From the NCBI RefSeq assembly GCF_963678635.1, contig NC_087063.1, forward strand, positions 63,347,290-63,411,289: DNA of 64,000 nucleotides, written 5' to 3'. The DNA is from Symsagittifera roscoffensis. Lineage: Eukaryota; Xenacoelomorpha; Acoela; Convolutidae. Positions 23,291 to 34,966 of this stretch are shown one piece after another; positions within the stretch are counted from its first letter, which is position 1, and the number at the start of each line of letters is the position of its first letter. The translations under genes were made by a program, and so were the position numbers. The notes below the pieces were generated by a model, which was not told the DNA's origin, searched no databases, and was given only the letters and a program-made list of their open reading frames with translations.

Positions 23291-24360
23291 AGATATTGAT
23301 CTTGGAAATCTTGTAGACAAATTAGATCAAGCAAAAACCACAAGGAAATTAAACGAATTAGAAGACTAAGAAATACAGTATGCTTCAAATACTGAAAAAA
23401 ATACATCACATATCAACAGTATACAGGACACTGAAGATGAATTAGCAGAAAAGATTACACAAATGGTTATTATATAAAACAGAAACCCAAATTTTAGGAA
23501 AAACTTTCATTCAAAAACTATTTAAAAAAACTCTAGACAATAAGGACACAGTAACGCCGAATGTGAACAAAAACAACAAAACAAATCAAATCGACCATCA
23601 AAACTTAAAGAACAAAAAAAACAATTCCAACATGAAAAAGATATCAAAACTTACCAATAGGAATGTTTCAACTAATAATAGTTTAGGAAAACCCTTTCTA
23701 TCAACCTATTATTTAAGTAGTTCACAATCGCCCTGAAAAAGTGACGCTCGAGGAAGATCCTCAGGTGGACGAAAATTATAATACAATGCATAATTATAAT
23801 CGTTCTCATAGCCGCAAAAGTGAAAAGAAAAACATTTCTCAAGTTCAAACTCAAATAAAAATAAATTTTCTAAGTACAGTAGAAATCAATTATACTCGAG
23901 AATTCATTTAAAAAAACTACTCAAAAGGTCGTCCTAGAAACTGTCCATATAATTGCAACAGACATTATTCATACGACCGTTATAGGCACCATTCAAGTAA
24001 TAGCTATAATATTAGGAGTAGTGGTAATATATCAGGAGGCAATTCCAACAATTACAGAAAATGAAAAAATAGTTACAAAATTAGAACAACTCGAAAATTT
24101 TTAAAGTCACAACTTCCTAATAACAACTTGAGAAACTCAAACCGACTAAATCAACTTCACAAAAATAATACCACAAAACACCAACGACAAATTAACCAGG
24201 AGCAATTAATTGTAAAACTCAGATAATGAAAGCGATACCCAAAACACATAATGATGAAAAGTGAAAATAAAACATAACTCAAATTCAACTCGATCGTTAT
24301 AAAAAAAACAACTAGATCGAAAAACCATTAAATTTGAACAAAATCAAATAGTTAATAAAA
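23291..24360 (+). pseudogene. Nucleocapsid remnant
   Basis: Reads DIDLGNLVDKLDQA, then DTEDELAEKITQM, a broken knuckle (GHSNAECEQKQQ, with the two leading Cys lost), and a degraded Asn/Arg/Ser-rich tail matching residues about 150-350 of the NC-PR frame at 53,370-55,655. Confidence 0.65.
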
Positions 24361-24370
24361 CATATATTCC

Positions 24371-24950
24371 ATGCCCGATCATATCAAACAAAAAAATACT
24401 AATTTATACAATAGAACCATTCAAAGAAGATACTACATACTCCAAGGTTGCACAAAATCCAGCCAAAAAAATTTATGGATAATACCATTTCTCTTAGAAA
24501 ACTCAAGAAACAAAAGTACTCTCCCATCTTCAGACCTAGAAATAGATTTTCTATTTGACGCAGGCGCAGAAACGAATATTATAATTAGAGATACATGGAA
24601 ATAAGTTCAATAACGAAACTAGTCTGTGTTACTTCAAAATGCAACAAGTAAAATAGCAACAGCACAAGTCAAAAACTTGCAAAATTATGGAAAGATCAAA
24701 TTTCAATTACAGCCTACAAAAACAATTGAAAACTATCAGCTTTCAAATATATTTTTTACAGATTTATTTTACATGAAGAGCAAAAAACCTAACATCATAG
24801 GAGCTCCATTTATTATTACATATATACCAACAATTAACATATTGAATAAGAAATTACAAATAAAAGATAACTATAATCCAAAAATAATACTTTGTTTACA
24901 TAATTCCAACGAATTAAAAAGTAACCAACGGATTTTCAGAAAAAAATTAA
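24371..24950 (+). pseudogene. Protease remnant (DAGAE active site)
   Basis: Two open stretches (24,371-24,604 and 24,626-25,012) cover the retropepsin region: DLEIDFLFDAGAETNIII, then the ATAQ...NYGKI and NIIGAPFI blocks. The catalytic triad reads DAG where the recent copy has DSG; retropepsins use D-S/T-G. A stop separates the two stretches. Confidence 0.65.
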
Positions 24951-26050
24951 CAGTTCTAAAAATTTCAGATAATGGCTCTGAGTTTAAAAATTACAAAACC
25001 ATAACATCATGACACTTATACAACAAAAAACAAAGACCAAGGACTTCATTTACTCAACGGAAAATTACATTTGTATAAAGCAACCTGTCAATTGCTCATT
25101 ACAAGAGTTTTTAAGATGTTTTATGAAAGGAAATGATAAAATAGACCAAAGTTTTCCTCGAGAATACAACTCTCACTTTTCACAACGTTTGGTTTATCAC
25201 CACGCGAAACGACTTTCCACCAAAAATCTCGTAAGCCAAAAAAAATTACAAAAAAAGCATTCAAAGACTCACACGGATAATGCAAGCCACCAAAAGATTC
25301 AGTATGTTATAATTTAGCACTCACACACACAATGATGACATATTTCATCACCCACTATTTTTAAAAATTGCCTCTGCTACTCATAGCGAATGGATTTTAA
25401 AGAGAGACAAAAAAGATAGTGAATTATTTTGAAAAATAACAAAAAAAAACAATTAGACAGAAAAAGCTTTCAATCACAAAATCACTCTCGTCTTACCCCA
25501 GCTTCGACCTTAGAAATTGGAACACAGATTTTGCCACCAAATTTTTCATTCCGTAAAAAAATACCGAAAAAATGCAAACACTCCGAAAAAGACCCACCAA
25601 ATCTTTGACAAACCAAATGTTGTCAGATATAAATTTAATCATGAAAATAAAAAAGAAACTGTACAAAGTGGAAATAGACATTCACTGAACTTCAAATCGT
25701 TGAATCATCATCAGAACCAAACAAAACAAACAGTTAAACACTTTCACTGAACTTCAAAACGTTGAAACACTACCAAAAACAAATAAAACAAATCCTTTTG
25801 TAGAATCAAATATATATCAACCACTACAAAATATGCATTTAACCACACAAAAAGAACAACAACAACTCCATGAGAACAAAACCGTTAAAAAAACGTAACC
25901 TACAAACAAACCCAAATATAAAAAACAGAAACACAAAATTTACCCAAAACACATGTCATATATACCAACAACTAACAGATTGAATATGAAATTACAAATT
26001 TTACCCAAAATTTACTCAAAATACAAGAAAACCCAAATATAAAAAACAGA
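24951..26050 (+). pseudogene. Integrase C-terminal remnant joined to protease
   Basis: Just after the protease the sequence jumps into integrase: SDNGSEF (second catalytic Asp region), then NCSLQEFLRCFMKGNDK (downstream of the catalytic Glu), and a degraded GPY-region tail (KKTHQIFDKPNVVRYKF). RT, RNase H and the integrase N-terminus are deleted. Broken by frameshifts. It ends in a scrambled join at about 25,950-26,050. Confidence 0.65.
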
Positions 26051-27000
26051 AACCCAAATTTTAGGAAAAATTCTACATCAAAAATTATTGTAAACATTGT
26101 GGACAATACGGACACAGTAACGCCGAATCAGAAAAAAATCAACAAGATGAATCAAATCGACCATCAAAACTTAAAGAACCAAAAAAACTTTCCAACAATA
26201 CATGAAAAAGATATCAAAACTTACCAATAGGAATGTTTCAAGTAATAATAGTTCAGGAAAACCCATTCTATCAACCTCATATTTTAATAGATCACAATCG
26301 CCTTGAAATAGTAACGCTCGAGGAAGATCCTCAGATGGACTAAAATTATAATACAATGCATAATTTTAATCGTTCCTATAGCCGCAAAAGTCAAAAGAAA
26401 AACACTTCTCAAGTTCAAACTCAAACAAAAATAAATATTCTAAGTACAGTAGAAATCAATTTTACTCAAAAAATCGTTAATAAAACTACTCAAACGGTAG
26501 TCCTAGAATCTGTTCATTTAATTGCAACATACATTATTCATACGACCGTTATAGGCACCATTCAAATAATAGCTAAAATATAAGGAGTAGTGGTAATATA
26601 TCAGGAGGCAATTCCAACAATTACAGAAATTGAAAAAATAGTTACAAAAATAGGACATCTCGACGTTTCTTAAAGTCACCACTTCCTAATAACAGCTTAA
26701 GAAACTCAAACCGATTAAATCAACATCACAAAAATAATACCACAAAACATCAACGACAAATTAACCAGGAGCAATCCCCACCGGGATATAATTAAACGAA
26801 ACCCCAAACATGCTACAATTAATTGTAAAACTCAGATAATGAAAGCGATACCCAAAACACATAATGATTAAAATTGAAAACAAAAACATAACTCAAATTC
26901 AACTCGATCCGTATCAAAAAAAAACAACTCGATCGAAAAACCATTAAAATTGAACAAAGTCAAATAGTTAATAAAACATATATCCCATACCCGATCACAT
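26051..27000 (+). pseudogene. Nucleocapsid remnant (second tandem copy)
   Basis: Starts with the knuckle region (NPNFRKNSTSK) and the degraded basic tail. It parallels 23,480-24,360, with an extra segment near 26,770-26,810 that the first copy lacks. Confidence 0.6.
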
Positions 27001-27500
27001 CTAACAAAAAAAATACTAAATTATCCAAAAATGTAATCATTCAAAGAAATTACTACATACTCCAAGGTTGCACAAAATCCAGCCAAAAAAATTTATGGAT
27101 ACTACCATTTCTTTTAGAAAATTCAAAAAACAAAAGTAATATCCTCCCATTTTCAGACCTAGAAATAGATTTCCTATTTGACGCAGGCGCAGAAACGAAT
27201 ATTATAATTAGAGATACATGGAAATAAGTTTAATAACGAAACTAGTCTGTGTTACTTCAAAATGCAACAAGTAAATTAGCAACAGCACAAGGCAAAAATT
27301 TGCAAAATTATGGAAAGATCAAATTTCAATTACAGCCTACAAAAACAACTGAAAACTATAAGCTTTTAAAAACCTTTTTTACAGATATAATTTACATTAC
27401 AAGCAAAAAACCTAACATCATAGGAGCTCTATTTATTACAAAAAATATACCAACAGTTAATATTGAATGTAGATTACAAATTTAAGATAACTATATTAAA
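27001..27500 (+). pseudogene. Protease remnant (second tandem copy)
   Basis: Same DAGAE triad and same stop after the TWK as in the first copy. The open stretch 27,249-27,485 holds the ATAQGKN and NIIGALF blocks. Confidence 0.6.
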
Positions 27501-28480
27501 AAAAATACATTGTTTACCTATTTCCAACGAATTTAAAAAAACCAACAGATTTTGAAAAACAAATTAACAATTCAAAAAATTTCAGGTAATGGCTCTGAGC
27601 TTATAAATTACGAAACCATAACATTATGACATTTATACAACATAAAACACAGATCATGGACTTCACTTACTCTACGGAAAATTACATTTGTATAAGGCAA
27701 CCTATCAATTCTTCATTACAAGAGTTTTTAAGATGTTTTATGAAAGGAATTGATAAATTAGATCAAATTTTTCCCCGAGAATACAACTCTCATTTTTTCA
27801 TAACCTTAGGTTTATCACCATGTGAAATGACTTTCCACCAAAAACCTCGTAAGCCAGAAAGTTTACAGAAAATGCATTCAAAGACTCACAAGGACACTGC
27901 AAGCCACCAAAAGATTCAGTATTTTATAATTTAGCACTCACACACAATGATGACAAGTTCCATCACCCACCATTTTTAAAATTTGCCTCATTTACTCATA
28001 GCGAATGGATTTTAAAGAGAGACAAAAAAGCTAGTGAGTTATTTTGAAAAATAAACAAAAAAACAATGAGAAAGAAAAAACTTTCAATCAAAAAACAAAA
28101 TCACTCTCGTCTTACGCCAGCTTCGACCTTAGATATTGGAACACAGGTTTTAACAACAAACTTTTCATTCCGTAGAAAAAAAATACCAAAAAATGCAAAC
28201 ACTCCGAAAAAAAACCACCAAATCTTTGACAAACCAAATGTTGTCAGGTATAAATTTATTCATGAAAATGAAAAAGAAATTGTACAAAGTGGAAATAGAC
28301 ATTCACTAAACTTCAAATCGTTGAAATACTACCAAAATCAAATAAAACAAATCCTTTCGTAGAATCAAATAAATATATCAACCACAACAAAATATGCATC
28401 TAACCACACAAAAAGAAAAACTACAATTCCATGAGAACAAACCCGTTAAAAAATACGTAACCTACAAGAAAAACAACTTA
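27501..28480 (+). pseudogene. Integrase C-terminal remnant (second tandem copy)
   Basis: Open stretches 27,626-27,934 and 28,066-28,362 carry the SSLQEFLRCFMKG region, SPCEMTFHQKPRKPE (matching SPYEMVFNQKPRKP of the recent copy) and the KNHQIFDKPNVVRYKF tail. Confidence 0.65.
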
Positions 28481-29254
28481 CTCTAGAATTAAATGGAAAA
28501 TTCACGCTCCAAAAATTTTCGAGACTATGAAACCAAACTAAAAAAAATAACAAACATTCATAACACAAACATTTTGAAAAAAGTCAAAATTCACAATATA
28601 CCAAAAAAAAGACAAGAACATATGCCTGATATCATTGATATCCTCAACCGATACTACCGCATCTTTAAGATATCAATGGCATCACATAATTTGTCTATTT
28701 GAATCTTTTAATTCCTTTGACACTTCAATTTTTTCACTGAAAAAATCTGAGAAATACAGTAACAGAATCTGACCAACCACAACGTATCATTGCTGAATAC
28801 ATTCTTGTTCGTCGCCACCGTTCAATTAAGGGACTCTCTCCTATCTAAAACTCGAACTATAACAGCAACTTTAAGACCTTTGGGTCAAAATTTCGTTAAA
28901 CGTTCGTAAAAGGTGAAAAAAAAATCATGTCAAGTTGTAGACCTCTCCTGACAACCCTCAGCAAAAACCAATAACTTGGTATACACTAGCACTCCAAAAA
29001 CTTCAAAAAAAATAGCTAAATTAGCCTGAAATAGAGTTTTGCTATCATAATTCTAAATTTAAGATATCTTAAGAAAGACGCCTGTTTACGCAAAAAATGA
29101 AAGCAGAAGTCAAAGTTTAATACAGACTCCTGCAGACTATCTTTCACCAATACCTATCAATTTTCAACCCCATCAGTGATTTGCAATATGCAGTTTCATT
29201 ATTGCATAAAAAGAATTTGGTATTTAAAAGACCTTTTGAATAAACGAAGCCGCT
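28481..29254 (+). other. Post-integrase spacer of the old copy
   Basis: Corresponds to 40,926-41,600 of the recent copy: GTCGCCACCGTT and CTCGAACTATAACAGC near 28,813-28,865 echo the recent copy's spacer. A 69-aa open stretch at 28,493-28,702 is Lys-rich, lies where the integrase tail ends, and has no recognisable match. Confidence 0.45.
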
Positions 29255-29475
29255 TTCCAAATCCTAGCTTTGAAACAAATTGTCATGATTCTCAAGAATT
29301 TCTATTTAAATTTGAAAACTTCTCCAAATCTTTACTTTTCATTAAATTACTTTAGACTTTTTGATTGGAATTTTTTAATTTTTTTAGTAAACACTTTTAA
29401 ATTTTCTACGTCCTTTTTCAGCTACATCTATCCCATTTCCCAGCAGATCTTGCCTAGCTTTCCAGGTAAAAAAGG
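29255..29475 (+). pseudogene. TMa remnant of the old copy
   Basis: Aligns at DNA level with the TMa ORF (40,695-40,925): ATTCTCAAGAATTTC, TTTTTTAATTTTTTTAGTAAAC and CAGCTACATCTATCCC match in order. One frame is open for 71 aa (29,270-29,485) and hydrophobic, but it is not the TMa frame throughout. Confidence 0.45.
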
Positions 29476-29955
29476 GCTAGTATAAAAAATTTCTTTTGTA
29501 ATATTAAGATATCTTTTCAAAAAAAACGAAATTATCAATCTACCAGCAATGTTATTAACCTAAGTAGCATCCGCAAATCTACCATTTTTCAAAATCTAAG
29601 ATAATCAGCTGTTGTGAATTTAATAGCCATTATCATGAAAGTATTTTTTTCAAAGAATAATTCCAAGAACACTTCAAATCGTAAATATAGAGAGGTTCAA
29701 AATTATCAGAGTATAAGATTGTTAATAAAACTTTCAACCCAATCTCCCCACCTCCAAACCAACCCAAAAAATTACCTCAAATCACCGAAAATCCGATAAT
29801 CAGAACACACTTCCAAGAAATCCGCAGAAACAACCAGACATTCATATGTAAAAAACCCTTACACTCTCAAAAAACAACTAATATCATATTCCGAACCGTT
29901 TTTTCGAGCACGTCAAAACTCACTTTTAAGTGAACCACAAGACCAACCTATAACA
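29476..29955 (+). other. Poorly conserved stretch (TMb/S-P start expected)
   Basis: By position this should hold TMb and the start of the S/P ORF. Pro/Ser codons appear near 29,735-29,810 (CAATCTCCCCACCTCC), but no continuous match is visible. Confidence 0.35.
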
Positions 29956-30420
29956 TGTGACCCTCAATTTTACAAGATTTGGGACGAATAAGACATCAAA
30001 ATCAAAATCAAACACAAGGAATCACGATAGATAGACAATTAATTGATCCACGACCAAACAGAAACTTCTGAACACCAAAATTTCGTTTCAAAATAAGTTC
30101 ACCATCACAGCCTTCATCTTCGTCACAATCAGAAACTATATCAGATACCTCTACATTTCCAATTATAAATTCCTCATCATATGCACGACGTTTAGCAACA
30201 GACATAGATTCAGCCCTAACATCACAACAATTAAGAGATAACTCATTCTTCCCTTCAATAGCCTCAAAACGTCTTCCATATGTGGTGACCTATCAAAATC
30301 AGCACGATGAACTAAACCTAGTAAATGACCCATCTGCAACTCCATCAGAAACATCATCATCTTCTTTTCCAACAACAGTTTCTCTACCCTCTACACTTTC
30401 CTTTTCAAGCTAGCCACAAT
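29956..30420 (+). pseudogene. S/P ORF remnant of the old copy
   Basis: A plus-strand frame stays open for more than 110 codons, ending near 30,410. It carries LVNDPS, then TSSSSFPTTVSLPSTLSFS, aligning with LINDPI and TTSSSLPETLSLPSTPSIS of the S/P ORF at 39,456-40,523. Again there is no ATG at its beginning. The minus-strand ORFs here are shadows. Conservation across two diverged copies supports a real gene. Confidence 0.6.
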
Positions 30421-30739
30421 TTTGTAAGTACACATCAGGATTACAACAGTTTTCAAAAAATGAAATCCGAAATTCAAGCTAGCCATTAAAACTTGAGACG
30501 AGACATTTGTAGCTCCTCCTCTACTCTTCAGATAGCACACGTTTCCATAGTTGGGCTTTAAATTGTTTACACAAAAGATACGATATTCATCAAGACAACC
30601 AATATCATAACTTGCAATTGATAGCACTTCAAGAGTAATTTTAAAAAATTGATGTTATAAAAAATTAAGAACTATCACACCTCAATCAGATCAAAGATTT
30701 TTTAGTAGGGCATTACGTTTGCTAGCAACCAACAAAAAA
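30421..30739 (+). other. Decayed S/P-to-env boundary
   Basis: Expected to hold the end of the S/P ORF and the env signal peptide. I see no clear match; degraded sequence only. Confidence 0.3.
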
Positions 30740-31690
30740 AACATTTCATGAGTTTGCTATAAATCAGATCACTCAATGCGAATCAGAAGCACAAGCAAAA
30801 AAAAAAACAAATGTAGAAACATTTTAAGCAAAAGCCACATCAAAGCAGCATTGAACGAATTTTACATTTTAACCCTGATGGTTGCAAATTACAACGCCTT
30901 AACTTAGTAGAAGACAAAGACAAAAGTAGTTTCCACATTTTCCTAGATTTAAACCATCAACAACAATTAGAAAACAGCCAAGGTTTGATATAATTAATTG
31001 AAAAATATCCATATCATGACGTACACCTAAGATAACTCTCTCAGATTTTTATCATAAGAACTGGATACCCCACATAAGTATTAACAATCCCTCAAATTGT
31101 GAAGCTAGTACAAGAAACACAGGATATCGAGGATTTTCCGATTTTTTTAATTGGAAAATACAATTAAAACAAGGACAACTCACAAGAGATTCAAAAACTG
31201 ACACAGTTTTATATCAAAAGAACCGTTTACCTTGTAAAATTCATCAAGAAAGTTGCGACCCAACATTTCGTACACAAGCAACTATTGTTTGGTTCGCTGA
31301 AGAAGACAACTGCACAACGTTCCAATGGCACAAATTCTAACACAATTCTATAAAACTCATCAAAAAACGTTTTATTGAATCAATAACCTTGAGAAAATGA
31401 GTCTTCGACAAACAAAGTCTCAAAGCAATACTGATTGAAACTTTCGTGGCATCGAAAAAAAACTAGCACGTTTTCAAACTTACCCAAAAACAGAAAACCT
31501 ACTTAAGTAAACTAAACACTTATTTGAAACACAGCACTCAGAATTTTTAGAAGAATAAAAAAATGGAATCAACGAGGACTGGTGAAAATTTATTATCCCT
31601 CCATATACCCGTTTTACTATCCAAAAATAGTGGAAACGTAAGTGGAAAAAACTTTTAAAAAAACCGAATTGATTGGTGACTAATAACATA
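30740..31690 (+). pseudogene. Envelope-like gene remnant
   Basis: Pieces align in order with residues about 118-340 of the envelope ORF at 36,782-39,382: a FNPDGCKLQRLNL block (Cys conserved), EKYPYHDVH, then RLPCKIHQESCDPTFRTQAT and IVWF, with the paired Cys retained. Stops and frameshifts throughout. The sequence jumps to LTR at about 31,695, so the fusion, membrane and tail regions, and any ORF602 equivalent, are missing. Confidence 0.7.
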
Positions 31691-31694
31691 TGTG

Positions 31695-31985
31695 TGTGTA
31701 TTTATACATCTTATTACTAACCAATCATGATCCGCAACTAAATCTTACCCATGATTTGTGAACCCGACACCCTGCTGGTTCAGAGAACTATTATTAAAGA
31801 TTGAAATCAGATGCTTTCTTCTCTCCTCTAGCTTCGCAATCAAAACACTATATCACTAGATCTATTGGGACTTTGGGACTAGGAAATATAAGATACAGGA
31901 GTAAGAAAAGGATTGGTATTTGACTAAGGAATTGCACGAGCCTATCCTGCCGAAAAAAGATAGCGTGCCCAAAAAAATTAGCTTT
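31695..31985 (+). repeat. LTR fragment closing the old plus-strand copy
   Basis: Plus-orientation LTR: ACTAACCAATCATGATCC, CACTAGATCTATTGGGACT, GGAAATATAAGATACAGG (TATA-like), TTGCACGAGCCTATCC. Degenerate; stops before the PBS-proximal end. It is in the position expected of a 3' LTR. Confidence 0.6.
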
Positions 31986-32984
31986 TCACTGCCACAATTA
32001 CGATTTCTTCACATATCATTAAAACTTTGCTTCAATTTTACATCTTCGGGTGAGCTTCGGTGAGTGGGAAGACACAGAGGTTATGACAACTTGGTTCAGT
32101 TCTCTGTTGTATTTTCAACCAAAAAAACTTGTTTTAATACAGGGAGGTAACTGCCGAGTGAAATGTTAACTTATAACTTCAAAATTCTGCTCGGAAGCGA
32201 AGCTGCACTTCGCAAACACAAGCGTGAAAACAGAAAAAAAAGATGCTCTAAAAAGGAAAAAAGTAAATTCATGTTCGACTAGGATTAGTGGGAACTAGTT
32301 TCTTTTACGGTTATGTTTAGCTGATTTGGAATTTGAAAAACTGGACAAGCTGTGGGCCAAGATAGAGGGTGAAGTAGAAAATATAAAGAAGCAGCCATTT
32401 GACGATATTCATACAGAACCGACGGTCAGTAATTTAGAGTACCATTTTGGATTTTTTTTTGACACTCCTCTTTTTATATTAGAAACAGAGGATGCTTTTG
32501 AACGTCTATCAATTTTCAGTCCTATCAATGAAGAGCCATTGGTTTAGTCTCGTCTAATAGGGCGAAGCAACTTCATTACCACGTGCACCGCAGCGGTTAC
32601 CACAGGCACGATAGAGTTTTTACCGCCTCACCAACTAAAAAACCATCATATGAATGATTATGCTCTATATGGCGTACCGTTTTTTTTATCCCTGAATAAA
32701 ATTTATATAAATTTCTATAATATTTCTGGGCTGCTGAATTTTGTTCTTCTCTACGGAATCATTTTTTGCTTATCAATGTTCATTTTGCAATATCTTACGT
32801 TTTGTAGTATCTTCTAACTGAATTGTTATACAAGGACTTGTTAACTACCACCACCCCCCCCCCAAAGTGTGGGTAATCGTCACAAGGTACAAATAATACC
32901 TGATGAGCCGTTGAATTAGTTCTTTATAGGGTACTGAAACCAGTTCTGAATTAGTATTATAAACGAATTATATTATTGATAAAA
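31986..32984. other. Non-repeat stretch, possibly host DNA
   Basis: No match to E, R2 or the MITEs. It contains a C-rich run at about 32,855-32,870 and one exon-like open stretch (32,326-32,547). It lies between two plus-strand LTR fragments of E. Confidence 0.4.
32326..32547 (+). CDS. Possible coding exon, hypothetical
   Basis: A 73-codon open stretch, acidic, with LDKLWAKIEGEVENIKK followed by FDDIHTEPTVSNLEYHF and ending with a stop. It is preceded at about 32,320 by TTATGTTTAG, a possible splice acceptor. Composition is more protein-like than the surroundings. No family recognised; could be a terminal exon of a host gene or chance. Confidence 0.25.
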   Translation: MEFEKLDKLWAKIEGEVENIKKQPFDDIHTEPTVSNLEYHFGFFFDTPLFILETEDAFERLSIFSPINEEPLV

Positions 32985-33319
32985 CTATCACTATAAAAAA
33001 TTACTAACTAACCAATCATATTCCGTCTCTAACAGTAACACTTATTTGTAAGTGCTGAAAATACTTGTAGTTTCAGCACCAGAACAATTTGAATAAATCT
33101 TAGAACACAGTTGTACTCTTTCTGGAAAAACTCCATGAACTAACTCGCGAAAACCAGTATACACTAGATCTATTGAGACTGGAGATATAAGAGTAAGATT
33201 AATATTGGTAATGGAAGTTGCACGAACCTATCCGGCCGAAAATAAAATAGCGTAACGAACAGACGGTGCACCTTATCTGAAATTACTCTATGAGTACAGG
33301 CCAAAGGTCATAACTCATC
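32985..33319 (+). repeat. LTR of element E, plus strand
   Basis: Has the hairpin GTGCTGAAAATAC/GTAGTTTCAGCAC at about 33,051-33,079, the TATA-like GATATAAGAGTAAG at about 33,184 and the CCTATCCGGCCGAAAATAAA block at about 33,228. The PBS follows at 33,320. Confidence 0.7.
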
Positions 33320-33329
33320 TGGTGCGACA
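33320..33329 (+). other. Primer-binding site variant
   Basis: TGGTGCGACA directly after the plus-strand LTR, one base different from the TGGTGCGACC of the other copies. Confidence 0.6.
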
Positions 33330-33399
33330 AAAAGTCTCGAACCAGACCTTAACTAACTTAGAATAGACAATAGAACTTAGAATTAGACAATTGCAAGAT

Positions 33400-33640
33400 G
33401 GCAAAAATGTTAGATGGAATAGATAATTTAATAGAAATGTCTCTACGTCTCAATTAATCTACGCCAATTTTGCAAACATTACAAGAAAAACTAGGTATTG
33501 CAAGAAGACAAGATCAAGAATTGAACAACGATCAGGAAACGAACCACTCTACTACATGATAGTACGACGGAAGCCGGAACAAGTTTTTGTATTTAGAATA
33601 CTTTATGCAGTAAACTTAAATTTTCACTTACTGACCTGAA
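33400..33640 (+). pseudogene. Broken ORFa, plus strand
   Basis: ATGTTAGATGGAATAGATAA at 33,409 is the ORFa start, and ATGATAGTACGACGGAAGCC is its C-terminal block. A stop after about 15 codons and a frameshift break it. Confidence 0.6.
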
Positions 33641-34255
33641 AATAACTTGAAGACTAACTCTTCAACAACCCATTTGGTGCTAAACATACTATCTAAACAA
33701 TAACGACTGATAAAAAGAACTTAAGTCGTTTCCCTAAAATCTGCAGTAAATCAAATTTTTGCATAAATAATTTGTTGATTAAAAATACAAAAATTATTTA
33801 GTAATAAAATTCATGGTTAGTTTCATGAACTAACACACATGATTTTTCCCATCTCAGCTTAACCACCTGAAACATAGCAGCATAAGTTCAAAAAATTAAA
33901 ATCATCTAAACATAAACTTTAAAATTTTTTTAAACTAAAACTTTTTACATAAAAACTTATCAAAAACTTATCCGCGTTTTCCATAACTTACTTTTCTTTC
34001 ATGAACAGATCATCAAGGTTTTCCTTGGATCGTTAACTTCAAATTAAACTACAGTTAGTTTATTCTATTACTGATCATCAAGGCTTTCCTTGGATTAAAT
34101 CGGAACAATTTTGTTCTCTCCATCCCATAATTTTAAAAGTTTCTAACGACCTCAAACGTCAATTCACTTCCCAACCCTTATAAACGACCTTGGACTAATA
34201 GAAATTTTTGAAAAACTAACCATTTTAATCAAGTTAGACAGTGAAGAACTTCTTT
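33641..34255 (+). other. Leader of element E, plus strand
   Basis: Reverse-oriented leader with GATCATCAAGG-TTCCTTGGAT at 34,010-34,030 and again at 34,076-34,096, and the ACGACCTCAAACGTC block. It stops matching at about 34,255, inside the AGTGAAGAACTTC landmark. Confidence 0.6.
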
Positions 34256-34966
34256 CTTTATTATTATTACAGTTTTATTATTTCTTTCTTAGACTTTATA
34301 ATAGTCTTCAAAAGAATAAATTATCCAGTTTTAAACTGGGTTAGTCCGGTTTGGGTACCGTTGGTTTCCTTTCCTTAGTCATGCTGTTATTCTATGATTT
34401 GTGGTGTTTAGTAAGCTGCATTGGTTAGTTTTGATTTGTATATAATTCCTTTCCAACCGGGTTAAAGGAAAGTTTGAAACGTGTTATCGTGTATTAGAGT
34501 TGTTGAGTGTGAAAGCTTGAAACTGAAATTCATTATTTAAACAATTCTTCGTGGGCGAGCTGTGCGAGTTTGGATAGAATTTTTGTGCGAGTGAGTGGAA
34601 ATATCAAAAGGTTAGTACTGCATTTTCGTTTTATCAATTTACTACATAGAATTTCAATTTTACTGCTAGTTTTTTGGGGAAAAATTAAGTTACAAATTTT
34701 CATCATTATTAGAATTACTGCTTTTAGGGAAATAATTTATAAATTAATTTACTACATTGGTATGATTTTTATTGAATTTATCTAGTGCAAAATATTAATA
34801 GAGTTTTGAAGAATTTGAAGAAGTTTTCTATTTTTTATTTTTCTTTTGTGTAATTTGTAGGTGATTGTGGGATGAAGACTAAAAATCTAAATAAGACATG
34901 GATAAAGAATGGTTAGTATTTATTTCAAATTTATTAGTGAAGAATATGATAAATTATACTTACCTG
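34256..34966. other. Unassigned segment with splice-like signals
   Basis: No LTR of E is present here although the 3' LTR of the recent minus-strand copy would be expected. On the minus strand CAG|GTAAGT sits at 34,966-34,958, immediately after the ORF602 stop, followed by TACTAAC near 34,915 and an acceptor-like CTTATTTAG at 34,895-34,887, outlining a 77-base intron. On the plus strand AAG|GTTAGT near 34,612 and a T-rich TTTGTAG near 34,860 outline another. A palindrome CCAGTTTTAAACTGG lies near 34,325. Confidence 0.4.

Larger units (their letters stand above)
23480..28480 (+). repeat. Tandem duplication, period about 2.62 kb, in the old plus-strand copy
   Basis: About 23,480-26,050 and 26,051-28,480 are repeats: 24,626 matches 27,249 (offset 2,623) and 25,009 matches 27,626 (2,617). 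Both carry the DAGAE triad and the protease-integrase deletion, so those changes preceded the duplication. Divergence between copies is higher than between the 40-56 kb copies. Confidence 0.75.

Noticed and set aside
30008-30627. Minus-strand ORFs of 65-78 codons
   Set aside because: Antisense to the S/P remnant, whose plus-strand frame has a match in the recent copy.
34570-34785. 71-codon plus-strand ORF with hydrophobic residues
   Set aside because: Starts with a non-ATG codon and crosses a likely plus-strand intron; AT-rich sequence gives such stretches by chance.
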